DNA of 64,000 bases from Psychrobacter immobilis (lineage in GTDB: Bacteria > Pseudomonadota > Gammaproteobacteria > Pseudomonadales > Moraxellaceae). Every line of letters starts with the position of its first letter. The stretch's first letter is position 1. Positions 1 through 10,193 of this stretch are shown here, in pieces. The stretch spans positions 62,001-126,000 of the forward strand of contig NZ_CAJHAD010000007.1 of NCBI RefSeq assembly GCF_904846285.1. Direction: 5' to 3'. Made by a program: the position numbers and the translations under genes. The notes under the pieces were generated by a model, which was given only the letters and a program-made list of their open reading frames with translations, ran no database searches and was not told the origin of the DNA.

Positions 1-165
1 GATGGCTGAGTCAAGACATTTCTTAACGAACACAGCGCCTTTTTTATTACTATACGTTAGGATATCCAAAGCACGCTCGATAGATTTGCCGCGAACTTCA
101 TCAGCAACGAGTCTAACTTTTTGTGCCGAAATGGCGGCACCGCGTAATTTTGCAGTTACTTCCAT
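1..165 (-). CDS. rplV: 50S ribosomal protein L22 (N-terminal part)
   Basis: Minus-strand reading frame running off the left edge; only the first 55 codons are present. The translation begins [20 protein letters not shown], which matches the start of L22, a 23S rRNA-binding protein lining the exit tunnel. It follows rpsS by 10 bases, in the normal S10 operon order. The ATG at 165 is preceded by a purine-rich stretch. Identity rests on sequence start and context. Confidence 0.95.
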   Translation of the reverse strand, partial: MEVTAKLRGAAISAQKVRLVADEVRGKSIERALDILTYSNKKGAVFVKKCLDSAI

Positions 166-175
166 GGTAAGCACC

Positions 176-451
176 TTATTTCTTAGCTTTTCTGTCAATG
201 CCATGACCACGATACGTACGAGTCGGGGCAAATTCACCTAGTTTATGACCAACCATCTGTTCGCTCACGATAACCGGTACATGAGTACGGCCATTGTGAA
301 CAGATAAAGTTAGGCCAACCATTTGTGGCAAAATCATCGAGCGGCGCGACCAAGTCTTAATTGGTTTGCGTGAGTTGGTGTCTAATGCATTCTCAACTTT
401 AGCAAACAAGTGCGCGTCTATGAATGGACCTTTTTTCAATGAACGAGGCAT
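176..451 (-). CDS. rpsS: 30S ribosomal protein S19
   Basis: A 91-residue protein beginning [15 protein letters not shown], the standard start of S19. It sits in the small-subunit head with S13 and contacts 16S rRNA. Length matches the family. It lies between rplB (12 bases upstream) and rplV, as expected for the S10 operon, and should be co-transcribed from the promoter near 3550-3576. Confidence 0.98.
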   Translation of the reverse strand: MPRSLKKGPFIDAHLFAKVENALDTNSRKPIKTWSRRSMILPQMVGLTLSVHNGRTHVPVIVSEQMVGHKLGEFAPTRTYRGHGIDRKAKK

Positions 452-463
452 GAAATTCTTCCT

Positions 464-1291
464 TTATTTCTTCTTGGCGCGGCGGCGGATGATCATACTG
501 TCAGTACGCTTATTATGACGCGTTTTAAGTCCTTTAGACTTCTGACCCCAAGGGCTGGTTGGATGGCGACCTTTGTTACGACCTTCACCACCACCATGTG
601 GGTGATCAACCGGGTTCATAGCAACACCACGAACAGAAGGACGAACACCACGCCAACGTGAAGCACCGGCTTTACCAAGTGATTTCAAGTTGTTTTCAGT
701 GTTAGAAACTTCGCCAATAACAGCACGGCAATTCACGTGTACACGGCGAGTTTCGCCAGAACGTAGACGTAGAATAGCATAAATACCGTCACGACCTAGT
801 AATTGAACGCTGGCACCCGCAGAACGAGCAATCTGTGCACCTTTACCGATTTTAAGTTCGATATTGTGAATCACAGTACCCAATGGGATGTTTTTCAGCG
901 GTAAACAGTTACCTGGACGGATTGGAGAGTTTTCGCCTGACATAACGGTATCGCCCACTGCTTGCTTTTTAGCAGCAATGATATAGCGACGTTCGCCGTC
1001 AGCGTACTTAAGTAAAGCAATGTGCGCAGTACGGTTAGGATCGTATTCAATACGCTCTACCGTGGCTGGGATATTGTCTTTAGTACGTTTAAAATCGATA
1101 ATACGATAATGCTGCTTATGACCACCACCGATGTGACGAGTCGTGATGCGACCATTATTGTTACGACCACCAGTTTTACTTTTTGATTCGAGAAGCGCTG
1201 CAAAAGGACGACCTTTGTAAAGGTGTGGATGCACCACTTTTTCAACAAAACGACGGCCTGGTGATGTTGGCTTTGCTTTTACGATAGGCAT
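464..1291 (-). CDS. rplB: 50S ribosomal protein L2
   Basis: A 275-residue L2, a core 23S rRNA-binding protein near the peptidyl transferase centre. The conserved C-terminal segment [14 protein letters not shown], with the family's invariant His, is present around residues 220-235, followed by the basic tail ending RRRAKKK. It begins 11 bases after rplW in the S10 operon. Length is typical of bacterial L2. Confidence 0.98.
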   Translation of the reverse strand: MPIVKAKPTSPGRRFVEKVVHPHLYKGRPFAALLESKSKTGGRNNNGRITTRHIGGGHKQHYRIIDFKRTKDNIPATVERIEYDPNRTAHIALLKYADGERRYIIAAKKQAVGDTVMSGENSPIRPGNCLPLKNIPLGTVIHNIELKIGKGAQIARSAGASVQLLGRDGIYAILRLRSGETRRVHVNCRAVIGEVSNTENNLKSLGKAGASRWRGVRPSVRGVAMNPVDHPHGGGEGRNKGRHPTSPWGQKSKGLKTRHNKRTDSMIIRRRAKKK

Positions 1292-1302
1292 GAGTGTAAT
1301 CC

Positions 1303-1653
1303 TTATTCGTTGTTCGCTGTTTCACTAGTAGAAGCAGTCGTTTTTGCGACGTCTTCACCAGCATCAGCCATTTGTACATCTTGACCAGCTTTTAAGGTAA
1401 CGTAGGCTTTTTTATAGTCATTACGACGGCCGATGTTCTTACCAAAACGCTTTGTCTTACCTTTAACATTCAATGTGTTTACTTTTAAAACTTCAACACC
1501 TTCGAACATCATCTCAACTGCTTTTTTGACTTCAAGCTTAGTAGCGTTAGAGTCAATTTTAAATACCTGCACACCAAGTGAATCGCCAAGCATTTGAGAT
1601 TTCTCTGAGAATACAGGTCCTCTTAGGATCTGATAAAGTCTTGCGTTATTCAT
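1303..1653 (-). CDS. rplW: 50S ribosomal protein L23 with an acidic C-terminal tail
   Basis: A 116-residue L23, which binds 23S rRNA at the exit of the nascent-chain tunnel and is the docking site for trigger factor and SRP. The core ([12 protein letters not shown] to KKAYVTLK) is standard. The last about 25 residues (from [11 protein letters not shown] to the end) form an Ala/Thr/Glu-rich acidic tail beyond the usual 95-100 residue length. The start overlaps the rplD stop by four bases, implying translational coupling. Confidence 0.96.
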   Translation of the reverse strand: MNNARLYQILRGPVFSEKSQMLGDSLGVQVFKIDSNATKLEVKKAVEMMFEGVEVLKVNTLNVKGKTKRFGKNIGRRNDYKKAYVTLKAGQDVQMADAGEDVAKTTASTSETANNE

Positions 1654-2252
1654 GCTAGTGCTTCCTCAAATTGTTTCGCAGCTTCAACTGACATGATTAC
1701 TTTATCAAAAGCAATCAAGCTCACTGGATCCACTTCGTTTGTACCAAGTACATTGACGTGTGGAATGTTGCGAGCCGCTAAGTATAAGTTTTCGTCAACT
1801 TCTTTGGTGACGATTAGTGCACGAGGTGCGCCTAAGTCATTTAACTTTGCAATCAGCTCTTTGGTCTTAGGGCCAGAAACACTTAGCTCTTCAACCAAAA
1901 TTAGACGATCTTGACGAATCAATTCGGCTAGGATGCACTGCATCGCACCGCGATACATTTTACGGTTAACTTTCTGTGACCAATCTTGTGGTTTAGCCGC
2001 GAATGCACGACCACCCCCACGCCAGATTGGGCTACGAATAGAACCCGCACGAGCGCGACCAGTACCTTTTTGGCGCCATGGCTTAATGCCACCACCAGAA
2101 ACTTCGGCACGGGTCTTTTGAGCGCGTGTACCTTGGCGAGCACCAGCAAGATATGCGGTGACGACTTGATGCACTAATGCTTCGTTGAATTCACGACCGA
2201 AAGCCGTATCAGAAAGCTCAACTGCCGCCCCTGTAACTGTTTTTAAATCCAC
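1650..2252 (-). CDS. rplD: 50S ribosomal protein L4
   Basis: A 200-residue L4. It contains the conserved loop region with [20 protein letters not shown] and [15 protein letters not shown], which reaches into the exit tunnel. In enterobacteria L4 also represses its own S10 operon by binding the leader; whether that happens here is inference. It starts 14 bases after rplC and overlaps rplW by 4 bases. Confidence 0.98.
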   Translation of the reverse strand: MDLKTVTGAAVELSDTAFGREFNEALVHQVVTAYLAGARQGTRAQKTRAEVSGGGIKPWRQKGTGRARAGSIRSPIWRGGGRAFAAKPQDWSQKVNRKMYRGAMQCILAELIRQDRLILVEELSVSGPKTKELIAKLNDLGAPRALIVTKEVDENLYLAARNIPHVNVLGTNEVDPVSLIAFDKVIMSVEAAKQFEEALA

Positions 2253-2266
2253 GTTAATCCCCTTGC

Positions 2267-2905
2267 TTAGGCTTTGACTGACGGACGTACGATGACATCG
2301 CCACCGGTGGCACCTGGGATAGCACCCTTGATGACAAGTAACCCATTTTCAACATCAACCGATATCACTTCTAGGCCTTGAACGGTAACGCGTTTGTTAC
2401 CCATCTGACCTGGCATTTTTTTGCCTTTGAAGACTTTACCTGGTGACTGGTTTTGACCAGTTGAACCAAGCGCACGGTGAGAGACTGAGTTACCATGAGT
2501 GGCATCTTGCATGCTGAAGTTATGACGCTTCACGCCGCCTTGAAAGCCTTTACCTTTACTGTTACCTGTGACATCAACCATCTGACCTTGTTCGAACAAG
2601 TCAGCTAGGATCTCACCACCAATCTCACGACCTTCAAGATCGCTGTCATTGGCACGAAATTCCCAAACACCACGACCAGCGGCAACGCCAGCTTTAGCGA
2701 AGTGACCTTTTTGAGCTGCTGTTACGCGGCTGTCACGACGGGTACCTGTGGTAACTTGGATGGCTTGATAGCCATCTACATCAGTATTTTTTACTTGAGT
2801 AATGCGGTTAGCACTGATCTCAACCACTGTTACAGGGATAGATGCACCTGCTTCAGTGAAGACACGGGTCATGCCGCATTTTTTACCGACTAAACCGATC
2901 GCCAT
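2267..2905 (-). CDS. rplC: 50S ribosomal protein L3
   Basis: A 212-residue L3, an early-assembly 23S rRNA-binding protein. It begins [16 protein letters not shown] and contains the family motif [20 protein letters not shown]. In that motif the Gln is the residue methylated by PrmB in enterobacteria. It is the second gene of the operon, 48 bases downstream of rpsJ. Length is normal. Confidence 0.98.
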   Translation of the reverse strand: MAIGLVGKKCGMTRVFTEAGASIPVTVVEISANRITQVKNTDVDGYQAIQVTTGTRRDSRVTAAQKGHFAKAGVAAGRGVWEFRANDSDLEGREIGGEILADLFEQGQMVDVTGNSKGKGFQGGVKRHNFSMQDATHGNSVSHRALGSTGQNQSPGKVFKGKKMPGQMGNKRVTVQGLEVISVDVENGLLVIKGAIPGATGGDVIVRPSVKA

Positions 2906-2953
2906 TTTAGACCTCTTTATATCTTATATTAATGGGTTGGGTGTTTATGTGCA

Positions 2954-3265
2954 TTAACCCAAAGCAATTTGAACGTCAACACCCGCCGCTAAATCAAGCT
3001 TCATTAGCGCATCCACAGTTTTGTCGGTAGGTTGAACGATGTCAACCATACGCTTATGAGTACGGATTTCGTACTGATCACGAGCGTCTTTGTTTACGTG
3101 TGGTGAAGTTAGAACGTTGAAGCGCTCAATGCGAGTCGGCAACGGTACAGGACCACAAACTTGCGCACCGGTGCGCTTTGCAGTATCAACAATCTCTTGT
3201 GCAGATTGATCAATCAGACGATGATCAAAAGACTTAAGACGGATACGGATTCTCTGGTTAGCCAT
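2954..3265 (-). CDS. rpsJ: 30S ribosomal protein S10 (NusE)
   Basis: A 103-residue S10, beginning [19 protein letters not shown]. It is a small-subunit head protein and also, as NusE, a transcription antitermination partner of NusB. It is the first gene of the S10 operon. A ribosome-binding stretch lies just upstream of the ATG, and the leader reaches back about 280 nt to a strong promoter. Confidence 0.98.
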   Translation of the reverse strand: MANQRIRIRLKSFDHRLIDQSAQEIVDTAKRTGAQVCGPVPLPTRIERFNVLTSPHVNKDARDQYEIRTHKRMVDIVQPTDKTVDALMKLDLAAGVDVQIALG

Positions 3266-3548
3266 GCCAGCAAGCTCCTAATATGTGCCTTTGTCATTCT
3301 TGCTTTGCAAGGATATGAGCAAAAGCCGTTTGGTTAAATATTCACTTAAAGCGGCCTTCTGTTCTAAACCAGAATGAGTTCGTTAACGGAACTTATAGCG
3401 TACTAAAAGTAAAATAGTTTAAAGCCCCGCCGACCCTTCCATTATAGGATGTCAGCAAAGGCATAATGAAATAGTGCTAGAAACGATGCTCTAGCTGTCA
3501 TAGCGCCAGCTGTTTGATTGGCTGCGCATATATAATTCAGTGGTTTGT
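3266..3548 (-). promoter_or_regulatory. S10 operon leader region
   Basis: Gene-free stretch between the promoter and rpsJ. It contains a short hairpin at 3379-3393 (GTTC, 7-nt loop, GAAC) and other imperfect inverted repeats. Gammaproteobacterial S10 leaders are sites of L4-mediated attenuation. The length and position fit, but I cannot confirm the L4-binding hairpin by eye. Confidence 0.4.
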
Positions 3549-3576
3549 ATTATACATAATTTTTAACCCATTGCAA
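3549..3576 (-). promoter_or_regulatory. S10 operon promoter
   Basis: Read on the minus strand, TTGCAA (3571-3576) and TATAAT (3549-3554) are separated by 16 bases, a near-consensus sigma-70 promoter pointing at rpsJ. Transcription would start near 3542, giving an untranslated leader of roughly 280 nt. It sits downstream of the rng stop, so the operon has its own promoter. Confidence 0.8.
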
Positions 3577-3730
3577 GGAGGTTATTTGCAATGATGGCAG
3601 ATAGTAGTTGATATAAAACATTATTTGTACACTACGTCCCTACTTTTTATAGAATTATTGGTCATTAAAGATTAACTTATACAGTCGCTAGTTTCTCCAT
3701 TACTTGCTTTGGGTATTTAATAATAAATAC

Positions 3731-5320
3731 TTAATCTAGAACAATATCATACTGCTCTTGGGTATAAAGATTCTCGACATCAAAGGTAATGACCCTACCG
3801 AGTAGATACTCTAAATCTGCTACCGTATCCGATTCTGAAGTCAGTAATAAATCAATGACTGCGGCATGAGCAACGACGGTAAATTTCTTTGGTGAGTTAT
3901 ACGTGCGAGCACAGCGCATGATTTCACGGAATATCTCAAAGCAGACCGTTTCAGCGGTTTTGACGAAACCGCGTCCTTGGCAGGTCGAGCATGGCTCACA
4001 TAGCTGCTGACCTAACGACTCTCGCGTGCGCTTGCGGGTCATCTCAACCAAACCAAGCTCACTTACTTGGGTAATTTTGGTTTTCGCGTAGTCTTGTACT
4101 AACTGTGACTGCAAACTCTCAAGGATATCGTCTTTATGCTGCTGCTCAAGCATATCGATAAAATCTAGAATGATAATGCCGCCTAGATTACGTAGACGCA
4201 GCTGCCGCGCTATGGCATGAGTGGCTTCTAAATTGGTTTTATAAACGGTATCTTCTAATGAGCGTGCCCCAACAAAAGAGCCGGTATTGACATCAATCGT
4301 CGTCATCGCTTCGGTTTGATCGATAATCAGATAGCCGCCTGACTTTAAGTCAACCCGCCGTTTTAGGGCATCACGCAGATCGTCCTCGACGCGGTGCACA
4401 TCAAACAGTGATTGCTCAGCAGTATAATGCACAATGCGGTCATAGACGAAAGGCACAAACTCTTTAGCAAAATATCTGACTTGCTCATAAATCTGTTCGT
4501 TATCGATAACGACTTTTTCGGTACCAGCATGTACCAAATCGCGAATAGAGCGTAGCGGCAGTGATAATTCTTGATAAATAAGTTCGGAGCTTTGATTGGG
4601 CTTCATTTCTTGGCGGCGGGCACAAATGGTGCGCCATAACTGCAATAAGTAGTAAATATCTTCTTCAAGTTTATCGACAGGGACACGCTCGGCTGCTGTG
4701 CGCGCAATCAGTCCACCTTTTAGGTTGACGGTTTGCATCAGGCTAGTGAGTTCAGTCTTGAGACGGGTACGCTCTTCATCGCCATCAATACGTTGCGATA
4801 TACCAATATGCTCACTTGATGGCAGGTAGACCAAGTAACGTGACGGCAGCGAGATATTGGTGGTTAAGCGTGCACCCTTGCTACCGAGCTGGTCTTTGGT
4901 CACTTGTACTAAAATACGTTGGCTTTCGTGCAGACGATGCTGGATAAGGGTTTTTGCAACGGGTACGACTTCAGTTTGTGGAATAACAACCGGCGGCGTA
5001 ACAGCTAGGTCATCAGTAGTGGCTTCTATGACAGTAGGTTCATTATCGGTAGTGTCATGGGCTTTATTTTTATTTTCAGCGACTGGGCGCGGCTCACGCT
5101 GCATATCGTTGACATGTAAAAACGCCGTGCGCGATTGTCCGATATCAACAAAAGCCGCTTGCATACCAGGAAGCACCCTTACTACCGTGCCCAGATAGAT
5201 ATTGCCGACCAAACCCAGTTTATGATGACGCTCAATATAAATCTCGCCTAAGATACCGTTATCTAACACGGCGACGCGCGATTCCATGGGACTAATATTA
5301 ATCAGCAGCTCTTCGGACAT
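3731..5320 (-). CDS. rng: Ribonuclease G
   Basis: An RNase E/G family endoribonuclease that matures the 16S rRNA 5' end and turns over some mRNAs. Visible parts are an N-terminal S1 RNA-binding domain, the DNase I-like catalytic core with IDVNTGSF and LDFIDM (acidic metal-binding residues), and the zinc-link cysteines in CEPCSTCQGRG near the C-terminus. At 529 residues it is about 40 longer than E. coli RNase G. The excess is a low-complexity insert at roughly residues 75-130, inside the S1 region. I chose the ATG at 5320 rather than 5338 because an AGAGA-type ribosome-binding site precedes it. It is the last gene before the S10 promoter; the usual maf-rng pairing is kept, with a 120-base gap. 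Confidence 0.95.
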   Translation of the reverse strand: MSEELLINISPMESRVAVLDNGILGEIYIERHHKLGLVGNIYLGTVVRVLPGMQAAFVDIGQSRTAFLHVNDMQREPRPVAENKNKAHDTTDNEPTVIEATTDDLAVTPPVVIPQTEVVPVAKTLIQHRLHESQRILVQVTKDQLGSKGARLTTNISLPSRYLVYLPSSEHIGISQRIDGDEERTRLKTELTSLMQTVNLKGGLIARTAAERVPVDKLEEDIYYLLQLWRTICARRQEMKPNQSSELIYQELSLPLRSIRDLVHAGTEKVVIDNEQIYEQVRYFAKEFVPFVYDRIVHYTAEQSLFDVHRVEDDLRDALKRRVDLKSGGYLIIDQTEAMTTIDVNTGSFVGARSLEDTVYKTNLEATHAIARQLRLRNLGGIIILDFIDMLEQQHKDDILESLQSQLVQDYAKTKITQVSELGLVEMTRKRTRESLGQQLCEPCSTCQGRGFVKTAETVCFEIFREIMRCARTYNSPKKFTVVAHAAVIDLLLTSESDTVADLEYLLGRVITFDVENLYTQEQYDIVLD

Positions 5321-5439
5321 AATATTTTCTCTTATCACTCAGCTTTCTTGTGAAGCGTTCATAGTTTGGTAGCCTCACAGTGTAGCAAATGCGCCTTGCG
5401 TTTGCCCATCACCCTACCGTGTCATTATGTGCATAAGCA

Positions 5440-6144
5440 TTAGGAATCTAATTTTAGCGAATTGAAAATCTTGGCTTTATCCTCTTGTATCTCATTGATA
5501 AGCGCTAATGTTTGTGCAAGCGGCAAACCAACCACATTAGTATAGCTGCCATTGATACGGCTCACCCATGCTGCACCCAAACCTTGAATGCCGTAACCAC
5601 CCGCTTTATCAGCAGGTTCGCCGCTGTCCCAGTAATCACTCATCATCTCTGCGCTGAGCGCTATAAAAGTCACTTCGGTGCGCTCAGTGATTTGTTGCTG
5701 ATTAACGACTTGCAATACTGGTTCGTGATTTAGGTCGTTAGCCGCTTTAAATGATAATGACACCTGAGTTGCTTGCACCGCTGTCCAGACTTCATGGACA
5801 TTATCGGACATCTGCTGCCACATGCGATAAGCATCTTTACGATTATCTGGTTTAACCAATACTGTCTTGCCATCTGCTAAGACACCGATGGTATCAGCGG
5901 TTAAAATAATGATTGATTCAAGTAAATCAGTTTGATTGTTTTTTAAGTTTTTATTTAATTCTTTGTTTAATTGTTGGAGTGCCGCCTCTGCCTTGGTAGC
6001 GACCATGCGTTCAATGTAATCTTTAGGAGATTCATTAGCATCCGGCGTTTCATCAATATCGACGCTCATCACCGTAAAGTCGAGTTGCGCCCTGGTTAGC
6101 AGCTCATGACGGCGCGGTGAGCCAGACGCTAAAATGAGTTTCAT
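5440..6144 (-). CDS. maf: Maf-family nucleoside triphosphate pyrophosphatase
   Basis: A 234-residue Maf protein (YhdE/YceF group), which hydrolyses non-canonical or house-cleaning NTPs such as dTTP/UTP to the monophosphate. The signature ASGSPRRHELL is at the N-terminus, ADTIGVL carries the catalytic Asp in the middle, and GEPADKAGGYGIQG follows. It is longer than the typical 190-200 residues because of a Lys/Asn/Gln-rich insert around residues 57-78. It lies between mreD and rng, the common mreBCD-maf-rng arrangement. An AAGAGA site precedes the ATG. Confidence 0.95.
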   Translation of the reverse strand: MKLILASGSPRRHELLTRAQLDFTVMSVDIDETPDANESPKDYIERMVATKAEAALQQLNKELNKNLKNNQTDLLESIIILTADTIGVLADGKTVLVKPDNRKDAYRMWQQMSDNVHEVWTAVQATQVSLSFKAANDLNHEPVLQVVNQQQITERTEVTFIALSAEMMSDYWDSGEPADKAGGYGIQGLGAAWVSRINGSYTNVVGLPLAQTLALINEIQEDKAKIFNSLKLDS

Positions 6145-6214
6145 CGCTATTCTCTTGTTTTATAAATTTATGGTTTTTGATTTTTTTAGTTTTGCAGACC
6201 GATGAGAGTATAAG

Positions 6215-6700
6215 TTAGCGCGCAAATTTGCGTAATATAAATAGCACCAACGGCCAGCTTATGATACTCATTAATAAGGATAAGGCAGATTGGGCGACAA
6301 AGGTATTTTGGATAAACATCTGCAATATCCATAAAGTCACTTGGAATATGACCAATCCTAAGCTTGCTATGAGCCAAGCGCTGATGGTATTTAATTGTCT
6401 GATATAAATGCTGGTGACTTTTATTACCATTGCGACCATCACGGCGGCGAAAGCTTGCTGACCTAAATGTGTGTCCATTAACAAATCGGCGATAATACCA
6501 ATGATAAAAGCACTAAAAATTCCGATATAACGGGGCTGAAACAGGAGCCAAAAAATCAGCACCATCATCATAACCATCGGGCGCAATGTTGCCATGCTTG
6601 GGCTTAACGGATAAACACTGAGCGATGAGGCGACAATAAAGCTCAGGACAATCACGGCAAGCAACAGCCCCGTTGCATGTTCAGAATCAGGATATGCCAT
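6215..6700 (-). CDS. mreD: Rod shape-determining protein MreD
   Basis: A 161-residue inner-membrane protein with about five hydrophobic segments and almost no soluble domain, as expected for MreD. MreD works with MreC and MreB in the elongasome that guides lateral-wall peptidoglycan synthesis. Identity rests mainly on topology, length and position directly after mreC. Family members are poorly conserved. Confidence 0.9.
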   Translation of the reverse strand: MAYPDSEHATGLLLAVIVLSFIVASSLSVYPLSPSMATLRPMVMMMVLIFWLLFQPRYIGIFSAFIIGIIADLLMDTHLGQQAFAAVMVAMVIKVTSIYIRQLNTISAWLIASLGLVIFQVTLWILQMFIQNTFVAQSALSLLMSIISWPLVLFILRKFAR

Positions 6701-6833
6701 GAATACTTACCTTTAGCGAATATTTAGCGGCTGCTATGTAACGATTTATCTAGCATGGGTGGAAATAAAAGCGGTGGTTAAGAGGTAGCTGTGACTATTA
6801 TATTTATATTGAGTTAAAGCAGCAGGCAACCTA

Positions 6834-7694
6834 TCAATCTTCCTTAATGTCTGTGTTATTTTTATTGACCATCTTGTCTTGTAGTACCAGCACGTAAGCA
6901 TTGTCGATAAAGTTTGCCGCTGGCGTGACTTCAATGCTTCTAAAGTTATCCTCTTGTGTGTCTTCAACATGGGCAATGCGACCAACTCGATAGCCTGCTG
7001 GTATACGTCCGCCCAATCCTGATGACACCAACTCATCGCCGACGCGCACATCTGAGGTTTTAAAAACATAATTAAGGCGTAAAGACGTCGGTATACCCTC
7101 ACCCGTGACAATAGCCCGCTGTCCAGTGCGTTTGACCGTCACGGCGACAGATTGCTGCTCATCGGTAATCAGTAATAAGCGGCTGGTATTGGGATAGACA
7201 TTAATAATCTGCCCTAAGATACCGTCTTCATCGATGACCGTTTGACCCACTTGCACGCCATCTTGCTCGCCTTTATTAAGGACGACAATTTGCCTGAGTA
7301 GATTGGTATCGGTACCAATTACTTGAGCCAAATTCAAATCAAATTGTTCGGGACGCGTCGTCGAGAGGATACCTTGTAGGCGGGCATTTTGTGCCAAGAT
7401 ATAATCTTGCTGTTGCAGCTTGGCTTGAGCATGGATGAGTTGCGATTTGAGCTGCATATTTTCGCGGCGTAGCGCTTCTTTAGATTGCAAGCTACCGCTT
7501 GACCAGTGTTTTGCATAGCTTGGCAATAACGACAGCTCATAAATGGGCTGCATAGCGGCATGGGTGGTGGTACGTATCGGATTGAACCATTCAGGATTTT
7601 TGCTATCAAACCACATCAGTACCAATGCCACTATCAATACAATAGCAGTCTTACGCAGTGCGAGTGGCTGGCGAGCAAAAATACTTGGAATCAT
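6834..7694 (-). CDS. mreC: Rod shape-determining protein MreC
   Basis: A 286-residue bitopic membrane protein. One transmembrane segment lies near residues 13-30 (TAIVLIVALVLMWF). A coiled coil at about residues 70-110 is followed by the periplasmic beta-domain with GEQDGVQVGQTVIDEDGILG and SSGLGGRIPAGYRVG, typical of MreC. It links MreB to the wall synthases. It lies 380 bases downstream of mreB, an unusually large gap for this operon, so it may have its own promoter. Confidence 0.95.
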   Translation of the reverse strand: MIPSIFARQPLALRKTAIVLIVALVLMWFDSKNPEWFNPIRTTTHAAMQPIYELSLLPSYAKHWSSGSLQSKEALRRENMQLKSQLIHAQAKLQQQDYILAQNARLQGILSTTRPEQFDLNLAQVIGTDTNLLRQIVVLNKGEQDGVQVGQTVIDEDGILGQIINVYPNTSRLLLITDEQQSVAVTVKRTGQRAIVTGEGIPTSLRLNYVFKTSDVRVGDELVSSGLGGRIPAGYRVGRIAHVEDTQEDNFRSIEVTPAANFIDNAYVLVLQDKMVNKNNTDIKED

Positions 7695-8074
7695 AGTTGG
7701 TCTAATCTAGAGGTTTTAATGTGAGCAATAATTGCTACTTGACATAACAGTGACAAATATCAAGCTATAAAATATGACCTTATCGAATTCTTACTTAGCA
7801 TCTTACAAATAGCAGTGATAAATGTTAGAAACCGATTACCAGTTAATCTAAATAGTACTGCTAGTTAATTTTGGCATAGGTTTTGGTATGAGTTAATGTT
7901 ATTAAAGGCAACCTGATTGGCTACCTTTAATAGAATAAAACGAATAAGAAAAAACGATTTTATGATAAAACGCTCACGCAATGTTATTTTAGCGTTTATC
8001 AAGCACAGCAAATGTAGCTATGCTCAATTACCACCTATATAAACAATACCCACTATTATATGAACAATAGCAAT
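7695..8074. other. Gene-free mreB-mreC spacer
   Basis: 380 AT-rich bases with no convincing reading frame. It contains an inverted repeat, ATTAAAGG (7901-7908) with CCTTTAAT (7924-7931), and a weaker pair near 7968-8000. Neither is followed by a good T-tract on the minus strand. mreBCD are usually tightly packed, so a separate mreC promoter here is plausible but not shown. Confidence 0.4.
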
Positions 8075-9232
<1,158 letters not shown>

Positions 9233-9266
9233 TCAAACCGAAGCAATAATGATGAAATGAAAAAAC

Positions 9267-9293
9267 TGAGCTAAATTATACCGATTTAGCTCA
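9267..9293 (-). terminator. Orphan hairpin with minus-strand T-tract upstream of mreB
   Basis: A perfect 10-bp stem (9267-9276 with 9284-9293) and 7-nt loop. Read on the minus strand it is followed by GTTTTTTC, a good intrinsic terminator. It lies 164 bases before the mreB start, with no minus-strand gene upstream. It may end a small RNA or act as an attenuator in the mreB leader. Confidence 0.6.
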
Positions 9294-9809
9294 AAAAAAA
9301 CACAGATATTTGCATCAGTACGCTAGAATTTCGGGCTTAAGCTATAAAAATTGTTACAAAGTTTGAAATGGCGAATAATACCACTCCCTTATCTCAAACA
9401 TCATTTAATTCAATAACTAACAAGGTGCTACAGCCATGTGACCTTGCTGCCAAGTACCTTACTTGGTATTTTGCTCAGCAGTTTGTTTAATAGCTTACTT
9501 AACGTTGAGCTTAGCAGTGCGTGCATACTGTAACGTATTTCATAACCAAATAGTGAGCAATTGATAATCAATCCATAACTATCTGGTCAATTTTGCAAAT
9601 CTCTTTATTTTAGTAAAGTTAGTGCAGCAATCAAAGCCCATGCTCTGTAATCTTGGGTAAGATGCTTTATAATAAAGGCACTCTCTATAAAACATATAGA
9701 TAATGCGCTTTTTTAATATGTTTTGGTGCTTTAGCCATTATTTGTCTGAACACTGACCTATTTGATTTATTCTCTACTCTAATAAAAACTGTCCTTCACT
9801 GGAGAAATT
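9294..9809. other. Divergent mreB/gatC intergenic region
   Basis: About 500 bases without a gene. A plus-strand TATAAT at 9668-9673 could be the -10 of the gatCAB promoter, but no convincing -35 is seen. A perfect 7-bp hairpin with a 3-nt loop lies at 9450-9466 without a T-tract. The divergent layout means both the mreB and gatC promoters should be here or nearby. Confidence 0.4.
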
Positions 9810-10124
9810 ATGTCACAGCCAATCACAGCAGCTGAAAGCAATGTCAGCCGTCAAGAAATTCTAGAAGTTGCCCGCCTTGCACGCTTAGGTGTCGATGAAG
9901 ATACCGCCAGCAGTTACGCCGATGATATCAGCAAAGTGTTAAAGCTGATGCAAACGCTTGGCAATGTAGACACCACTGACATCAAACCTTTATCAAATAT
10001 TCATGAAGTTTGCCAAGATTTGCGCGCCGATGTCGCCAAACACGATATCAATCGCGAGCGCAATCAATCGATGGCGCCTGCTGTTGAAGCAGGTCTATAC
10101 CTTGTGCCACAAGTGATTGAATAA
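9810..10124 (+). CDS. gatC: Aspartyl/glutamyl-tRNA amidotransferase subunit C
   Basis: A 104-residue GatC, the small clamp subunit that stabilises GatA-GatB in the complex converting Glu-tRNA(Gln) or Asp-tRNA(Asn) to the amidated form. The core EVARLARLGVDED and LMQTLGNVDT is typical. The first about 12 residues precede the usual family start. An AGGAGAAA-like site (CTGGAGAAAT) lies before the ATG. It is the first gene of gatCAB, 69 bases before gatA. Confidence 0.95.
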   Translation: MSQPITAAESNVSRQEILEVARLARLGVDEDTASSYADDISKVLKLMQTLGNVDTTDIKPLSNIHEVCQDLRADVAKHDINRERNQSMAPAVEAGLYLVPQVIE

Positions 10125-10193
10125 TTATTCTAATAATTCTTACCTTTATTTTATCCTATTTACTGCTATTCACATTTTGACGGACGACACCTT

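Noticed and set aside
6746..7111. 121-codon minus-strand frame overlapping mreC
   Set aside because: Out of frame with the clear MreC domain and without a ribosome-binding site; a shadow.
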